A stretch of DNA of 64,000 nt from JAGLSB01 sp023135955 (GCA_030673645.1 DAOVIO010000001.1:47463-111462), one strand, 5' to 3'; positions 48,467-57,242 are shown, numbered from the stretch's first letter. Program-made: numbers and translations. Notes: generated from the sequence alone by a model not told the origin.

Positions 48467-49837
48467 ATGGAGTTAAAAGAGGAACATACAATTATTAAAA
48501 AGGAGAAGGAGAATTACCGTAGAAGAAGAGTAGGTCGTGTAACACAAAATTTCTTCCTCCATATTCACTCTGTCAGGGTTCATCCACACTCTTTAAAACC
48601 AACTTATACATTTGGATTGGGTGTTATTCTGGGCTTTTTGTTCCTTATCATGATCTTCTCAGGAGTGATGTTAATGCTCTATTATACTCCATCTGTTGAA
48701 CATGCATATAATTCAGTAAAAGATATTGTTTACACGGTTCCTGGGGGGAGGATCCTAAGAAATATGCATCGCTTAGGGGCAAATGGGATGGTAATTGTTG
48801 TATTCCTTCATCTCCTGAGGGTGTTTTATACAGGCGCATATCTCGGAAATCGGAAATTGAATTGGATTATTGGCGTTGTTATGTTTGTGGTTGTTCTGAT
48901 TATGGGTTTTAGTGGATACCTTTTACCCTGGGATCAACTCTCATACTGGGCAGTTATAATTGGTTCAAATATTGCCGCTTCTGCACGTGAATTGACAGAT
49001 CTATTGGGTATTACATCATTTTTTGATGTTGGAGGATTTCTGAAAAGAATATTGATTGGAGGGGAGGATGTCGGACAAGCTGCATTGACCCGGTTTTTTA
49101 TGTTGCATGTGATCTTTCTGCCTTTATCACTGCTGGTGCTTACTGCTGTGCATTTATGGCGTATAAGGAAAGATGGAGGGTTAAATCGTCCCGTTGAAGA
49201 TGAGTCCAGTGGTAAAGCAGATGAGAAAAAATGGTATTCATGGCCACTGGTTTTTTGGATAGAACTGGCAATCTTACTTGGAGTCATAACATTATTGCTG
49301 GCTCTCTCCTTTTTTATTGAAGCACCTTTGCTGGAGCAGGCAAATCCTGCTCATCCGGAGAACCCTGCAAAATCACCCTGGTACTTTCTGGGAATACAGG
49401 AGCTGGTATCTTATTCCGCTTTTGCCGGAGGACTGTTTGTGCCGCTTATATTCCTGATCTTCTTATTCTCAATACCATATAAAGACAGAGAAGATCGTTT
49501 TGCAGGCAAGTGGTTTTCCAGTGGCAAGGGAGTAAAGATTGCTTTTTATTCCGGATTGTTATCCATCGGAGTTGTAATTTCACAGGTATTTGTACATGTA
49601 AGATTTGGATGGCTAAGGGATTGGTTTCCAGGTATATCGCAATGGTTTGTAATGTTTATTAATCCTGCTACGCTGACGGTTTTGATATTTATCATATATG
49701 CGATCGTGATTAGAAGAAGAACCAATTCAACAAGATTGTCAGCTATAGCATTATTCACAGTTTCAATCGTTGCATTAATAATATTTACAGTGATAGGGAT
49801 CTGGTTCAGGCAAGCGAATTGGGAATTTGTTTTGTAG
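48467..49837 (+). CDS. Cytochrome b of a quinol:cytochrome c oxidoreductase
   Basis: A 456-residue integral membrane protein with eight or nine predicted transmembrane segments. The b-heme ligands are visible as His in NMHRLGANG and FLHLLRVFYTG on one side and LHVIFLP and AVHLWRIRKDGG on the other. PWDQLSYWA marks the Qo region, and SPWYFLGIQEL replaces the canonical PEWY motif, a variant seen in menaquinol enzymes. The N-terminal b6-like and C-terminal subunit IV-like halves are fused. The N-terminal 40 residues are very basic (RRRRVGRV). It forms one operon with the Rieske gene and the following octaheme cytochrome. Confidence 0.94.
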   Translation: MELKEEHTIIKKEKENYRRRRVGRVTQNFFLHIHSVRVHPHSLKPTYTFGLGVILGFLFLIMIFSGVMLMLYYTPSVEHAYNSVKDIVYTVPGGRILRNMHRLGANGMVIVVFLHLLRVFYTGAYLGNRKLNWIIGVVMFVVVLIMGFSGYLLPWDQLSYWAVIIGSNIAASARELTDLLGITSFFDVGGFLKRILIGGEDVGQAALTRFFMLHVIFLPLSLLVLTAVHLWRIRKDGGLNRPVEDESSGKADEKKWYSWPLVFWIELAILLGVITLLLALSFFIEAPLLEQANPAHPENPAKSPWYFLGIQELVSYSAFAGGLFVPLIFLIFLFSIPYKDREDRFAGKWFSSGKGVKIAFYSGLLSIGVVISQVFVHVRFGWLRDWFPGISQWFVMFINPATLTVLIFIIYAIVIRRRTNSTRLSAIALFTVSIVALIIFTVIGIWFRQANWEFVL

Positions 49838-49870
49838 AGACGTATACCAGTTTTTTGCAAATAAATATAT

Positions 49871-51913
49871 ATGCAATTAATGAACGAAGGGAAATATATA
49901 CGGAAGTATCAAATAGCAGTGATCATAGCTTCGTCTCTGCTGATTCTCCTATTGTTTTTCGCATGGATAATTTCCGGTCCCGGACTAGAGTGGAGGGGTG
50001 TGCAAAAACAGTATATGGAAATAATTGATAGTATGTCAGATTCTCTTCCAGAAGTTTCTCTTGCCTTACAGGAAAAAGGTATTTATCAATATGAGCTAAC
50101 AGATCTGGGTCGTAAAGACAGGTGTGTCACTTGTCATATTGGTATTGAGAATCCATATATGAAAGATTCTCCTCAGCCGTACAGATCACATCCGGGCAAT
50201 TACCTGACTGATCATCCGCCTGAAAAATATGGCTGTACAATTTGTCATGGAGGTCAGGGAAGAGCACTTAAAAAGAAGGATGCATTTGGTCAGGATCCGG
50301 AAACTCATTGGAATGAACCTGTACTAACCGATCCCTATCTGGAATCATCCTGTGGCAAATGTCATCTCTCAATTTATAATGAGAAGGTAGAACTGGCCGG
50401 AACAGATATTTTTCAAAAAGGTCAGGAGATATTTAATAGGGAAGGATGCCTGGGGTGCCATAAGGCCAGGGGAATGGGAGGGATTGTTGGCCCTGACCTT
50501 ACCGAGCAGGGAGAAAAAACCAAACACGATTACAGTTTTCAGAATATTCAGGGAGATCAAACTATTTCCAACTGGCTGAAAGAGCATTTTAAAGATCCTG
50601 AAATGGTCTCTCCCGGATCACAGATGCTAAAAATTGACCTTCCAGATGAAGATCTTGAGGCCCTGGCCACTTTTGTATTAGGACTGGCAAAGCCAGAGAT
50701 ATCTTTTGAATATTTTTCACTTGAAGCCTTGAGTGAATTCAAAGGAGAGAGGGATCTGCTTTCTGCTGACCTGTTATTTTCGCTCTCCTGCACCGGTTGT
50801 CATGGTAAAGATGGCACAGGTAAAAGTTATGCTGAATATAAAACAGGTGTGCCAGCCATTATGAGCCAGGATTTCAGAAGAGTGGCTTCAGAGGATTTTA
50901 TTCGATTCACCATGCAGAAGGGTAGAAGCAGGAGGCAAATGTCATCATGGATGGAGAGTGTATCAGGAATGAAAGAGGAGGAGATAGATGCGTTGGCAAG
51001 GATGTTAAATCAAACTCAGGAGGAAGCTGATAAACAGTTTGATCACCTTTTATATAACAAGTTGTCTGCTTCATCGGGGGAGAAGATCTTTGAGCAAAAT
51101 TGTGTCACTTGTCACGGGGAAAAAGGGAGAGGAGGCATTGCACTTTCATTGAATAGGGTCGATTTACTTTCTTACGCTTCCAATACTTATTTATTTAATA
51201 CATTGCTTAGAGGAAGAGGAAATACAGGTATGCCTTCATGGACGATATTAACCAATGAGGGTATGCTTAGTGTTGTGAAATATATCAGGACCTGGTATCC
51301 ATATTCACCACAAAATATATCGGTGATTGCTCAGGATTCTGATCCTGTGGCTGGTGGTCTCAAATACCATTATTTATGCTCCAGATGCCATGGTGAGTCT
51401 GGTCAGAGTCAGACCGGTCCAGCTATTATCAATAAAGATTTTATGGATGTAGTTGCAGATGCATTTCTATATCAGACCATTGCTAATGGACGGAGTCATA
51501 CAGCGATGTTTGGCTGGAGTACTGATGTATATAATGATGAGCGATTGGAGAGAAATGATATAGGAAACATCATCTCTTTTTTGCGAGCTGAATCAAGCGA
51601 AAAACTTGGTTATATTTTTGCCGGAGCGAATCCCGGAAACAAAGAGGATGGAAGGACTCTTTTTGAGAGGCATTGTTCTGAATGTCATGGGATTGATGGT
51701 GAGGGGGTAAAGGCTCCTGCCTTGAATAACCAGGAGTTACTTAGTGCAGCTTCCAATGGTTATATTCTTGCAACACTTACAATTGGAAGGGAGGGAACGG
51801 AAATGCCCCGTTGGGGAAATGAGGAGAAAGGTCATCCGATGCTAAAAGACAGGGAGCGAGTTGATATTGTCGCTTATGTCAGGTCGTGGCAGAGGATAAG
51901 TATTAAGAATTAG
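49871..51913 (+). CDS. Membrane-anchored octaheme cytochrome c of the bc complex
   Basis: A 680-residue protein with one N-terminal transmembrane segment (IAVIIASSLLILLLFFAWII) and a long periplasmic part. Eight CxxCH sites are present: CVTCH, CTICH, CGKCH, CLGCH, CTGCH, CVTCH, CSRCH and CSECH. The first three form a closely spaced N-terminal block; the rest are in successive mono-heme cytochrome c domains (for example NREGCLGCHKARGMGG, EQNCVTCHGEKGRGG, ERHCSECHGIDGEG), with distal Met ligands in GMPSW, TAMFGW and TEMPRW. It sits 33 nt after the cytochrome b stop and probably replaces cytochrome c1, passing electrons onward. The electron acceptor is not encoded in the window. Start could also be ATG 49880. 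Confidence 0.92.
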   Translation: MQLMNEGKYIRKYQIAVIIASSLLILLLFFAWIISGPGLEWRGVQKQYMEIIDSMSDSLPEVSLALQEKGIYQYELTDLGRKDRCVTCHIGIENPYMKDSPQPYRSHPGNYLTDHPPEKYGCTICHGGQGRALKKKDAFGQDPETHWNEPVLTDPYLESSCGKCHLSIYNEKVELAGTDIFQKGQEIFNREGCLGCHKARGMGGIVGPDLTEQGEKTKHDYSFQNIQGDQTISNWLKEHFKDPEMVSPGSQMLKIDLPDEDLEALATFVLGLAKPEISFEYFSLEALSEFKGERDLLSADLLFSLSCTGCHGKDGTGKSYAEYKTGVPAIMSQDFRRVASEDFIRFTMQKGRSRRQMSSWMESVSGMKEEEIDALARMLNQTQEEADKQFDHLLYNKLSASSGEKIFEQNCVTCHGEKGRGGIALSLNRVDLLSYASNTYLFNTLLRGRGNTGMPSWTILTNEGMLSVVKYIRTWYPYSPQNISVIAQDSDPVAGGLKYHYLCSRCHGESGQSQTGPAIINKDFMDVVADAFLYQTIANGRSHTAMFGWSTDVYNDERLERNDIGNIISFLRAESSEKLGYIFAGANPGNKEDGRTLFERHCSECHGIDGEGVKAPALNNQELLSAASNGYILATLTIGREGTEMPRWGNEEKGHPMLKDRERVDIVAYVRSWQRISIKN

Positions 51914-52267
51914 TTGGATATTTTAGTTTTTCAATATTTTTTTTGGCGTTTTATAAAAAGAGTTAAATCTTATGTTGTAAGAACAGTCTTTGTAGCTTTG
52001 CCGGGACTTATATTTAGTCTGACCTCCCTGTTCTGTTCTTGTGATGATCCTTAGAATGAAGGTTCTGCCTAACCCCAAAAATGTAATACCATATAAAAAC
52101 TCTTTTTAACTCAGCGATCAAGCTCCAGCGATGGTAAACTCTGCGGTTAATAAAACCCAATCCAGATGGAGGCCGCTGAAATCGACTTGAAGCAAAAATC
52201 CAATTAAGCCATGAACAAGAACTGGTTTCAGATTGTACTTTGAGATTACTTCTATTTGCAGCTTTGT
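51914..52267. other. Intergenic region after the cytochrome operon
   Basis: No gene, convincing terminator or repeat is seen here. It leads into a zone of decayed genes on its right. Confidence 0.4.
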
Positions 52268-52513
52268 TTATTCATTGCCAATACAGAAGAGGTGCTTTTC
52301 TCCTCGCAGGTATATTTTGCCATTGCTTATGGCTGCAGATGCCATCATCCTTTCTCCAATGTCATTCCGGGCAACTGTCTCAAACTTTGGGCCTGGTTTT
52401 ATCACAGTGACCACACCTTCGTCATTTGGCATGTAAACTAATCCATCTGCCAGCACAGTTGTAACTAGCGATACTATAACCAAAATAGCTTTCCCTGGTA
52501 TTCGTAAGATCAA
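52268..52513 (-). pseudogene. PQQ-like beta-propeller protein, C-terminal fragment
   Basis: An 81-residue frame matching only the last blade of a PQQ-like propeller protein: ADGLVYMPNDEGVVTVIKPG, then ARNDIGERMMASAAISNGKI and YLRGEKHLFCIG. The Trp-docking blades that should precede it are missing, and the apparent N-terminal MILRIPGKAILVIV is degraded coding sequence rather than a leader. The intact family has 400 or more residues and is exported. The break lies close to the repeat at 52541, which may mark the event that removed the rest. Confidence 0.72.
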
Positions 52514-52540
52514 AAAAAGTTTATTAAGGCTTTATATCAG

Positions 52541-52745
52541 AGGTTGTATCAAAACTATAATACTAAAAATTTGAACTTACAGATTGAAACTATCAAACCA
52601 GAAGTCAATGCTTTAGGTTTGAATTTGCTTTCTAAAGTCCCTACTTTAGGGGGTTCCGATAGATATCGGGATCAGGGGGGTAGAACCTGGCTAGGTGTCA
52701 AATTGTAAGTTTATTATTATAAAACTTGACTTTTGAGACAGTCTC
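52541..52745. repeat. MITE-like or IS-end remnant
   Basis: Imperfect inverted ends: GGTTGTATCAAAAC at the left and TTTTGAGACAGTCTC at the right, the latter typical of IS1182-like insertion sequence ends. A second inner pair, AACTTACAGATTG (about 52574) and CAAATTGTAAGTT (about 52699), agrees at 11 of 13 positions. The 205-nt interior has no open frame and includes GATATCGGGATCAGG. It is probably the deleted core of an insertion sequence. Confidence 0.45.
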
Positions 52746-52830
52746 TTATGTTTATATACAAAAGAAAATACTAACACTTCATTATAACATATAACCGAAA
52801 TATTCATTAATTTTGAATAAAAACAATATC

Positions 52831-53076
52831 ATGGATGCAAGGGAATTAAGAAAAGAGCTTCATAACTATATTGATCATGCGGACGAGACTTTCCTGAAAA
52901 TGATGCATGCTATAAGCAGGAAATATAAGAAATCTGAAATTATAGGTTTTAATGTTGATGGCTCTCCAATTACACAAAAAGACCTTAAGAATAGGGTAAA
53001 AGCAGCTTCAAAACGAGTAAAGGCAGGGCTATACACAACTCAGGAAGAAGTTGAAAAGGAGATAGAAAATTGGTAA
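52831..53076 (+). CDS. Antitoxin-like small protein of a RelE/ParE-type module
   Basis: An 81-residue charged protein, MDARELRKELHNYIDHADET at the start, then IIGFNVDGSPITQKDLKNRV and ending YTTQEEVEKEIENW. This pattern is a common Bacteroidota antitoxin-like family encoded directly upstream of a RelE/ParE-type toxin (family knowledge). ATG 52831 is preferred over a TTG at 52813. The toxin gene should overlap its stop codon, and it does start there, but only as a stub of 32 codons. The antitoxin is therefore probably an orphan. Confidence 0.7.
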   Translation: MDARELRKELHNYIDHADETFLKMMHAISRKYKKSEIIGFNVDGSPITQKDLKNRVKAASKRVKAGLYTTQEEVEKEIENW

Positions 53077-53168
53077 AGAAGAAGGGGCTTCCCATACGTT
53101 GGGATAATAAAGCAAAAGAAAACCTTGTGTATATACAGACAAACTCTCCAGTCACACATAACTATTAA
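53070..53168 (+). pseudogene. Truncated RelE/ParE-type toxin stub
   Basis: Reading from TTG 53070, overlapping the antitoxin stop, gives KKKGLPIRWDNKAKENLVYI and then QTNSPVTHNY before a stop at 53166. The start resembles the beta-1/helix-1 region of ParE-type toxins (LPIxWDxKAKxxLxxI), but intact toxins have about 95-105 residues. Everything after the first helix is gone. It is the broken half of the pair with the preceding antitoxin gene. Confidence 0.6.
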
Positions 53169-53234
53169 AAAAATAGTAGTTACATACACATTCAGTGTAT
53201 ATCTATTAATATTATAATAGTTAAGATATTTTGC

Positions 53235-53242
53235 TATATTTG
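53235..53242 (+). promoter_or_regulatory. Possible -7 box for hipBA
   Basis: TATATTTG matches the TAnnTTTG box of Bacteroidetes promoters, about 80 nt before the hipB-like ATG. No -33 TTTG partner is seen at the usual distance, so support is weak. Confidence 0.3.
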
Positions 53243-53321
53243 TATTAACTTATAGAATATTGAGAGTTATGTCAATATAAGTTACTTAACTACTTATATA
53301 TTAATATTAAAAATTGATAAA

Positions 53322-53639
53322 ATGGATAATTGGTTGTTTTTAACAGAGCAGGAAATGTTAAAAGAAATAGGTAAAAGGCTTAAAAAAATACGGCTTCAAC
53401 ACAACCTTACTCAAAAAGAACTGAGTGAAGAAGTTGGATTAAGTGTTTCAACAATTAGCCTTATTGAGCAAGGGAAATCCACAACGGTTGAAAGTCTAAT
53501 AAGGATTTTAATGAGATTAAATCGAATAAAAGATTTTGAATCAGTATTTAGAGTAGGAGAAAATCTGGAACTTAAATTAAAATTTGAAAAAGCGAAACTA
53601 AAGTCTGAAAGAAAACGTGCATCTAAAAAAATAAAATAA
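53322..53639 (+). CDS. hipB: HipB-like helix-turn-helix antitoxin
   Basis: A 105-residue XRE-family DNA-binding protein with RLKKIRLQHNLTQKELSEEV and GLSVSTISLIEQGKSTTVES as the helix-turn-helix core (about residues 18-65). The tail is basic and rich in Lys. It is followed after 2 nt by a HipA-type kinase, so it should be the antitoxin that binds HipA and represses the operon. The size is typical for HipB-like partners in Bacteroidota. Confidence 0.9.
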   Translation: MDNWLFLTEQEMLKEIGKRLKKIRLQHNLTQKELSEEVGLSVSTISLIEQGKSTTVESLIRILMRLNRIKDFESVFRVGENLELKLKFEKAKLKSERKRASKKIK

Positions 53640-53641
53640 GC

Positions 53642-54922
53642 ATGATAGTAGAAGTTATGTTGCATGGTCAATTATTAGGAACGGCAGAATGGAATGCTGA
53701 AAAGAAAAGTTCTGCTTTTCAATATAATAGCGAGATGGTTAAAGTCATAGAACCTTCTCCTATTATAATGCCAACAGAAGAAGGAATATTTGAAACAAAC
53801 AGAGATCATGTCAACTTTCACAACCTGCCTTATCTATTATCTGATTCAATGCCAGATGATTTTGGTAATGCCATGATGAAAGAATGGCTAAAACAAAGAG
53901 AATTGGTCATTGATGACATCAATCCGGTCGACAGATTAACTTATGTGGGCAAAAGAGGAATGGGCGCATTGGAGTATATACCAGTTAATCACAGAGAAGA
54001 TGGTAATAGCCTGGTTGATATTAGTGAAATATATGAAGTTGCAAAAAGCGTTTTAGAAAGCAAGAAAGAAAGTTCCTTTTCTGATTTGGAAAAAGATAGT
54101 CTTACTGAATTATTGAGAATAGGCACCTCTGCTGGAGGAGCAAGGGCTAAAGCTTTGATTGCCATTAAAAGAGATCAAAACAAAAAAATTGAAGAAATAA
54201 GACCCGGCGACATCATACAACCAAAAGGCTATTCGTATTGGCTACTGAAAATAGACGGGGCAAATAAACAAAACCTGGGAGAAAGTGAAGGTATGGGTAA
54301 AATAGAATTTGCTTATTACAAATTAGCAAAAGAAGCCGGAATTGAAATCTCAGAAAGTACTTTGCATGAAGAAAATGGTAGATTTCACTTTTTAACAAAA
54401 CGATTTGACCGCACTGATAATGGTGAGAAGATTCATATGCAAACATTCAGCGCTTTAACAGGCATAGATTACAGAATTCAAAAAGCCAGCAATTATGAAA
54501 CTTTGTTCAGAGTTATGAAAAGGCTTCAGCTTTCATATAAACAATATGAACAGCAATATAGACGTATGCTGTTCAATGTTCTTGCAAGAAATCATGATGA
54601 TCATGTAAAGAACTTCTCATTCTTAATGAATAAGGGTGGAAAATGGCAAATATCTCCAGCATATGATATTTGTTTTTCATATAGTCAGGGTGGAACATGG
54701 ACTAATGTACACCAATCATCAATTAATGGTAAATACGATAATTTTACTAAAGCCGATTTATTAGACTTTGCTAAAACTTTTGGAATCAAAAAAGCCAATG
54801 CGATTTTAGAAGAAGTTGTATCAGCAGTGAATCAATGGCCTAAAATAGCAGCTGAAATTGATATTCCTCAAGAAAAAATTCAATACATTAATAAGAATTT
54901 AAGAACTAAAATTTTTTATTAA
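53642..54922 (+). CDS. hipA: HipA-like serine/threonine kinase toxin
   Basis: A 426-residue HipA-family protein with its N-terminal subdomain (MIVEVMLHGQLLGTAEW, LPYLLSDSMPDDFGNAMMKE), the flexible P-loop-like segment (GTSAGGARAKALIAIKRD), and the catalytic core FNVLARNHDDHVKNFSF with the proton-acceptor Asp, then SPAYDICFS with the metal-binding Asp. HipA toxins phosphorylate translation components such as glutamyl-tRNA synthetase and induce persistence (family knowledge); the target here is unknown. The full length is kept, unlike the neighbouring toxin remnant, so the pair is probably functional. ATG 53642 follows the hipB stop by 2 nt. Confidence 0.93.
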   Translation: MIVEVMLHGQLLGTAEWNAEKKSSAFQYNSEMVKVIEPSPIIMPTEEGIFETNRDHVNFHNLPYLLSDSMPDDFGNAMMKEWLKQRELVIDDINPVDRLTYVGKRGMGALEYIPVNHREDGNSLVDISEIYEVAKSVLESKKESSFSDLEKDSLTELLRIGTSAGGARAKALIAIKRDQNKKIEEIRPGDIIQPKGYSYWLLKIDGANKQNLGESEGMGKIEFAYYKLAKEAGIEISESTLHEENGRFHFLTKRFDRTDNGEKIHMQTFSALTGIDYRIQKASNYETLFRVMKRLQLSYKQYEQQYRRMLFNVLARNHDDHVKNFSFLMNKGGKWQISPAYDICFSYSQGGTWTNVHQSSINGKYDNFTKADLLDFAKTFGIKKANAILEEVVSAVNQWPKIAAEIDIPQEKIQYINKNLRTKIFY

Positions 54923-55012
54923 GATAAGTAATAAGGCCAGTCCCTAATATAGTAGACGAGTTTTTGAGATATCATCCAATTATATTGGAACTATACCAAC
55001 ACTACATTAGTA

Positions 55013-55670
55013 TTATATCTTAGGTGTTTGGATATCCTCCAATGCCTCATAAAGATTGAGAAGAGAATACATGAAAAGGGGTCCGCCAGTAATACTTTCG
55101 TAGTGATCGTGCTTGTTTGTAGCTGTAGGAAGAGGCAGTCCATCATCCAGAAACAGCTTGATTCCCAGTTTCCCAAAATAGTTGGCACGCTCAAGATATT
55201 CTTTTTCTCCTGTTATATTACAGCTATTAATCAGTAATGTAATCACATTTGCGGTCGATTTTGGTTTCAGCAGATCATTATTGTCAGGGGAGGCAGTCAG
55301 ATAAAAGTTTGCTGCGGACAGGATTACTTGTTTGTACTTTTCTGCAAGCTCCGGATAATCATTCTCAAGCTGTTCGAAGCGGGTAAAGCAGCGGCATAGC
55401 CTTCCATAAACACCTTGCTAATTCCATATTATGTGATGGCCAGCTGATTTGACTATGAGTATCGTCTGTTCCGGGCGAGGAGATATCCCGTTTGCGATTT
55501 TTTCATATTGTCTTCCATCCTGGTAACAATAGTTGAAATTGCAGTCACCATTTCTGGCAGACGCTCTTTGTCAGCATTCTCTTCCCGCATGTATGCGTCA
55601 ACCCAATTTGCTATCATCTGACCGGCATACCGTGGAAATTCTGGCTTCCAGTCCGCACGAGCTTATTGAC
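55013..55670 (-). pseudogene. Frameshifted alpha/alpha-barrel protein remnant
   Basis: Several - strand frames join into one broken protein. Upstream part: RADWKPEFPRYAGQMIANWV to RMEDNMKKSQTG in one frame; then DDTHSQISWPSHNMELA in another; then FEQLENDYPELAEKYKQVIL, NVITLLINSCNITGEKEYLE and YFGKLGIKLFLDDGLPLPTA in a third, ending at the stop at 55013. At least two frameshifts interrupt it, and the N-terminus is missing. The helical repeat pattern and the HDHYESITGG stretch resemble alpha/alpha-barrel carbohydrate-active or polysaccharide-lyase-like proteins; the family cannot be named with confidence. Confidence 0.6.
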
Positions 55671-55686
55671 CTATCCGCTCTAAGTG

Positions 55687-56076
55687 TCAGGCAATCTTAA
55701 GCTTCTTGGAAAGAATTCGTCCAATGGGTATTCCAATTATAAACCCACTAGTGTTGAGAACGAGATCCACAGGATTAAAAGTTCTTCCTTCAATAAAGAA
55801 CTGCTGTAATTCTGTCAGACAGGCAAAAAGTAATCCTATAAGAAATATTTGATAAGTTTTCTTGATTATCCTGTTAAGATAGGCGCCTTTGGAGAAGAAA
55901 TATAATATTGGAATTGCAAGGTATAAAAAGAAATGTTCAAAATAGTCCCACCTTGGCCCGGACTCTTCCTCAGGAGTAATTTTGTTTGGGAAGGCCATGG
56001 AAGTAAGTATTAACAAAGCGATCAGCCATGTGTAAAAGACTACAGTCCAGAATTGCTTATTCCATAATATTTTCAT
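55687..56076 (-). CDS. VanZ-like membrane protein
   Basis: A 129-residue membrane protein with four predicted transmembrane segments: FWTVVFYTWLIALLIL, FFLYLAIPILYFF, IFLIGLLFACLTELQQFF and LNTSGFIIGIPIGRIL. The family signatures are WDYFEHFFLY and the TELQQFFIEGRTFNPVDLVL block, where E, Q, R and D are conserved in VanZ-like proteins. The function is unclear; members are linked to teicoplanin resistance or phospholipid handling in other bacteria (family knowledge). ATG 56076 is preferred because the upstream frame to 56175 reads non-hydrophobic, unrelated residues. Confidence 0.85.
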   Translation of the reverse strand: MKILWNKQFWTVVFYTWLIALLILTSMAFPNKITPEEESGPRWDYFEHFFLYLAIPILYFFSKGAYLNRIIKKTYQIFLIGLLFACLTELQQFFIEGRTFNPVDLVLNTSGFIIGIPIGRILSKKLKIA

Positions 56077-56219
56077 ATTACAAAAATGGAAATTTTTCTG
56101 GAATTCAGAAAGGCGTAAGTTTATTTTCTTTATAAGGCCAATAGACGCATCTATTCCTGGCCTCAGGCCCAACAAAAGAAAAAGAGATGCGCAAATCTTA
56201 AAAAGCCCTAAAAAATATA

Positions 56220-56726
56220 TTAGGCAACATAATCCTTAAGTGATTCCATTAATTTCTTGCGAGTAAAGAAAATGCGGCTTTTTACTGTACCAATTTTAAG
56301 ATTCAGTTCATTTGCAATTTCCTTGTATTTGTATCCTTCAGTATGCATCTGGAAGGGGAGCTTGAAATCTGCATCAAGTTTTTCAATTGCCTTGTTTAAT
56401 TCCTTTAGTTGATATTCTGAATCAGGTTTTACAAAGCCAGATTCTTTAGAATTGTTGAGATAATACAGATCTTTAGTGTTATCAACTGTTGTCTTCTCCC
56501 GAACTGATTTGCGGTAATTATTAATAAAGGTATTTTTCATTATAGTATATGCCCAGGCTTTCAGATTAGTGAATTCCTGAAATTTATCCCTATAAGTGAG
56601 AGCTTTTAAATATGTTTCCTGTAACAGGTCTTTTGCCTCTTCTCTGTTAGAAGTTAAACTCATTGCAAACCTTTCAAGGTTGACTTCCATGCTGATGAGT
56701 TCATTATTGAATTCCTTTGCTGTCAT
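56220..56726 (-). CDS. ECF-type RNA polymerase sigma factor
   Basis: A 168-residue sigma-70 family ECF factor. Region 2 shows AMSLTSNREEAKDLLQETYL and KAWAYTIMKNTFINNYRK; region 4 shows LPFQMHTEGYKYKEIANELN and IGTVKSRIFFTRKKLME, the helix-turn-helix. The longer frame to a TTG at 56780 is rejected since it would start upstream of a good promoter; ATG 56726 fits the family start. No anti-sigma gene adjoins it. Targets are unknown. Confidence 0.93.
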   Translation of the reverse strand: MTAKEFNNELISMEVNLERFAMSLTSNREEAKDLLQETYLKALTYRDKFQEFTNLKAWAYTIMKNTFINNYRKSVREKTTVDNTKDLYYLNNSKESGFVKPDSEYQLKELNKAIEKLDADFKLPFQMHTEGYKYKEIANELNLKIGTVKSRIFFTRKKLMESLKDYVA

Positions 56727-56756
56727 AGCTGTATGTTTGTTGTTAAAAATGTTTAA

Positions 56757-56789
56757 CAAATATAAAACTAAGTTGAACAAAAAGCCAAA
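56757..56789 (-). promoter_or_regulatory. Housekeeping-type promoter of the ECF sigma gene
   Basis: On the - strand TTTGGC (56789-56784) is followed by TATATTTG (56764-56757), with 21 nt between TTTG and the box. This is the Bacteroidetes -33/-7 arrangement. It ends 30 nt before ATG 56726. The sequence GCCAAATTTGGC around the -33 is itself palindromic. Confidence 0.65.
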
Positions 56790-57117
56790 TTTGGCATTGG
56801 CTCAAGGATCCAGAACGGGTCTGATTCTAAATAGGAAAGATAATATAAAGGTCTAAAAAACAAATCAATAGATATGCTTTAAATAGAATATTCTAAATAT
56901 ATTCAAAACTATAGTTCCTTGTTTGAAATATTAAAAAAAGCTTAAACAAAAATTGGCATAAATTCCACGAAATGCTTAAAAAATTACATGAATAAAAGTA
57001 TTAGGAATCTCAAATTATTCATAATCTCTATAAATAAAAGGATATGGAGAGTATCAGAAAGTGGAGAGTAAAGTTATTCTTTGATGAATATCTTCTGGGA
57101 TAGTTGGTGTTCTGTTG

Positions 57118-57144
57118 AGACGCATAATCATGCGTCTTTTTTTA
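57118..57144 (+). terminator. Hairpin with T run (terminator-like)
   Basis: AGACGCAT (57118-57125) pairs with ATGCGTCT (57130-57137) across a 4-nt loop and is followed by seven T. It would work on the + strand, but no + strand gene lies upstream, so it may instead be part of an extragenic repeat family. Confidence 0.5.
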
Positions 57145-57160
57145 ATTTAAAGTGGTTTAA

Positions 57161-57242
57161 TTCCCCGACCCTCTGGGTCGGAAATAAATATGTTTGCAGA
57201 GCAAACTCCTTTTAATACCTCGATGGCTCTGCCTCGGGGTAA
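57161..57242. repeat. Structured extragenic repeat (three nested hairpins)
   Basis: CCGACCC-TCT-GGGTCGG (57165-57181) and GTTTGC-AGA-GCAAAC (57192-57206) form two local hairpins. TTCCCCGA (57161-57168) faces TCGGGGTAA (57234-57242) as an outer stem, and GCAGAGC (57196-57202) can also pair with GCTCTGC (57226-57232). It resembles a REP/MITE-like element; other genomic copies cannot be checked from this window. Confidence 0.5.

Noticed and set aside
56727..56780. TTG start of the ECF sigma factor
   Set aside because: It would place translation upstream of a good -33/-7 promoter and adds residues not seen in the family.
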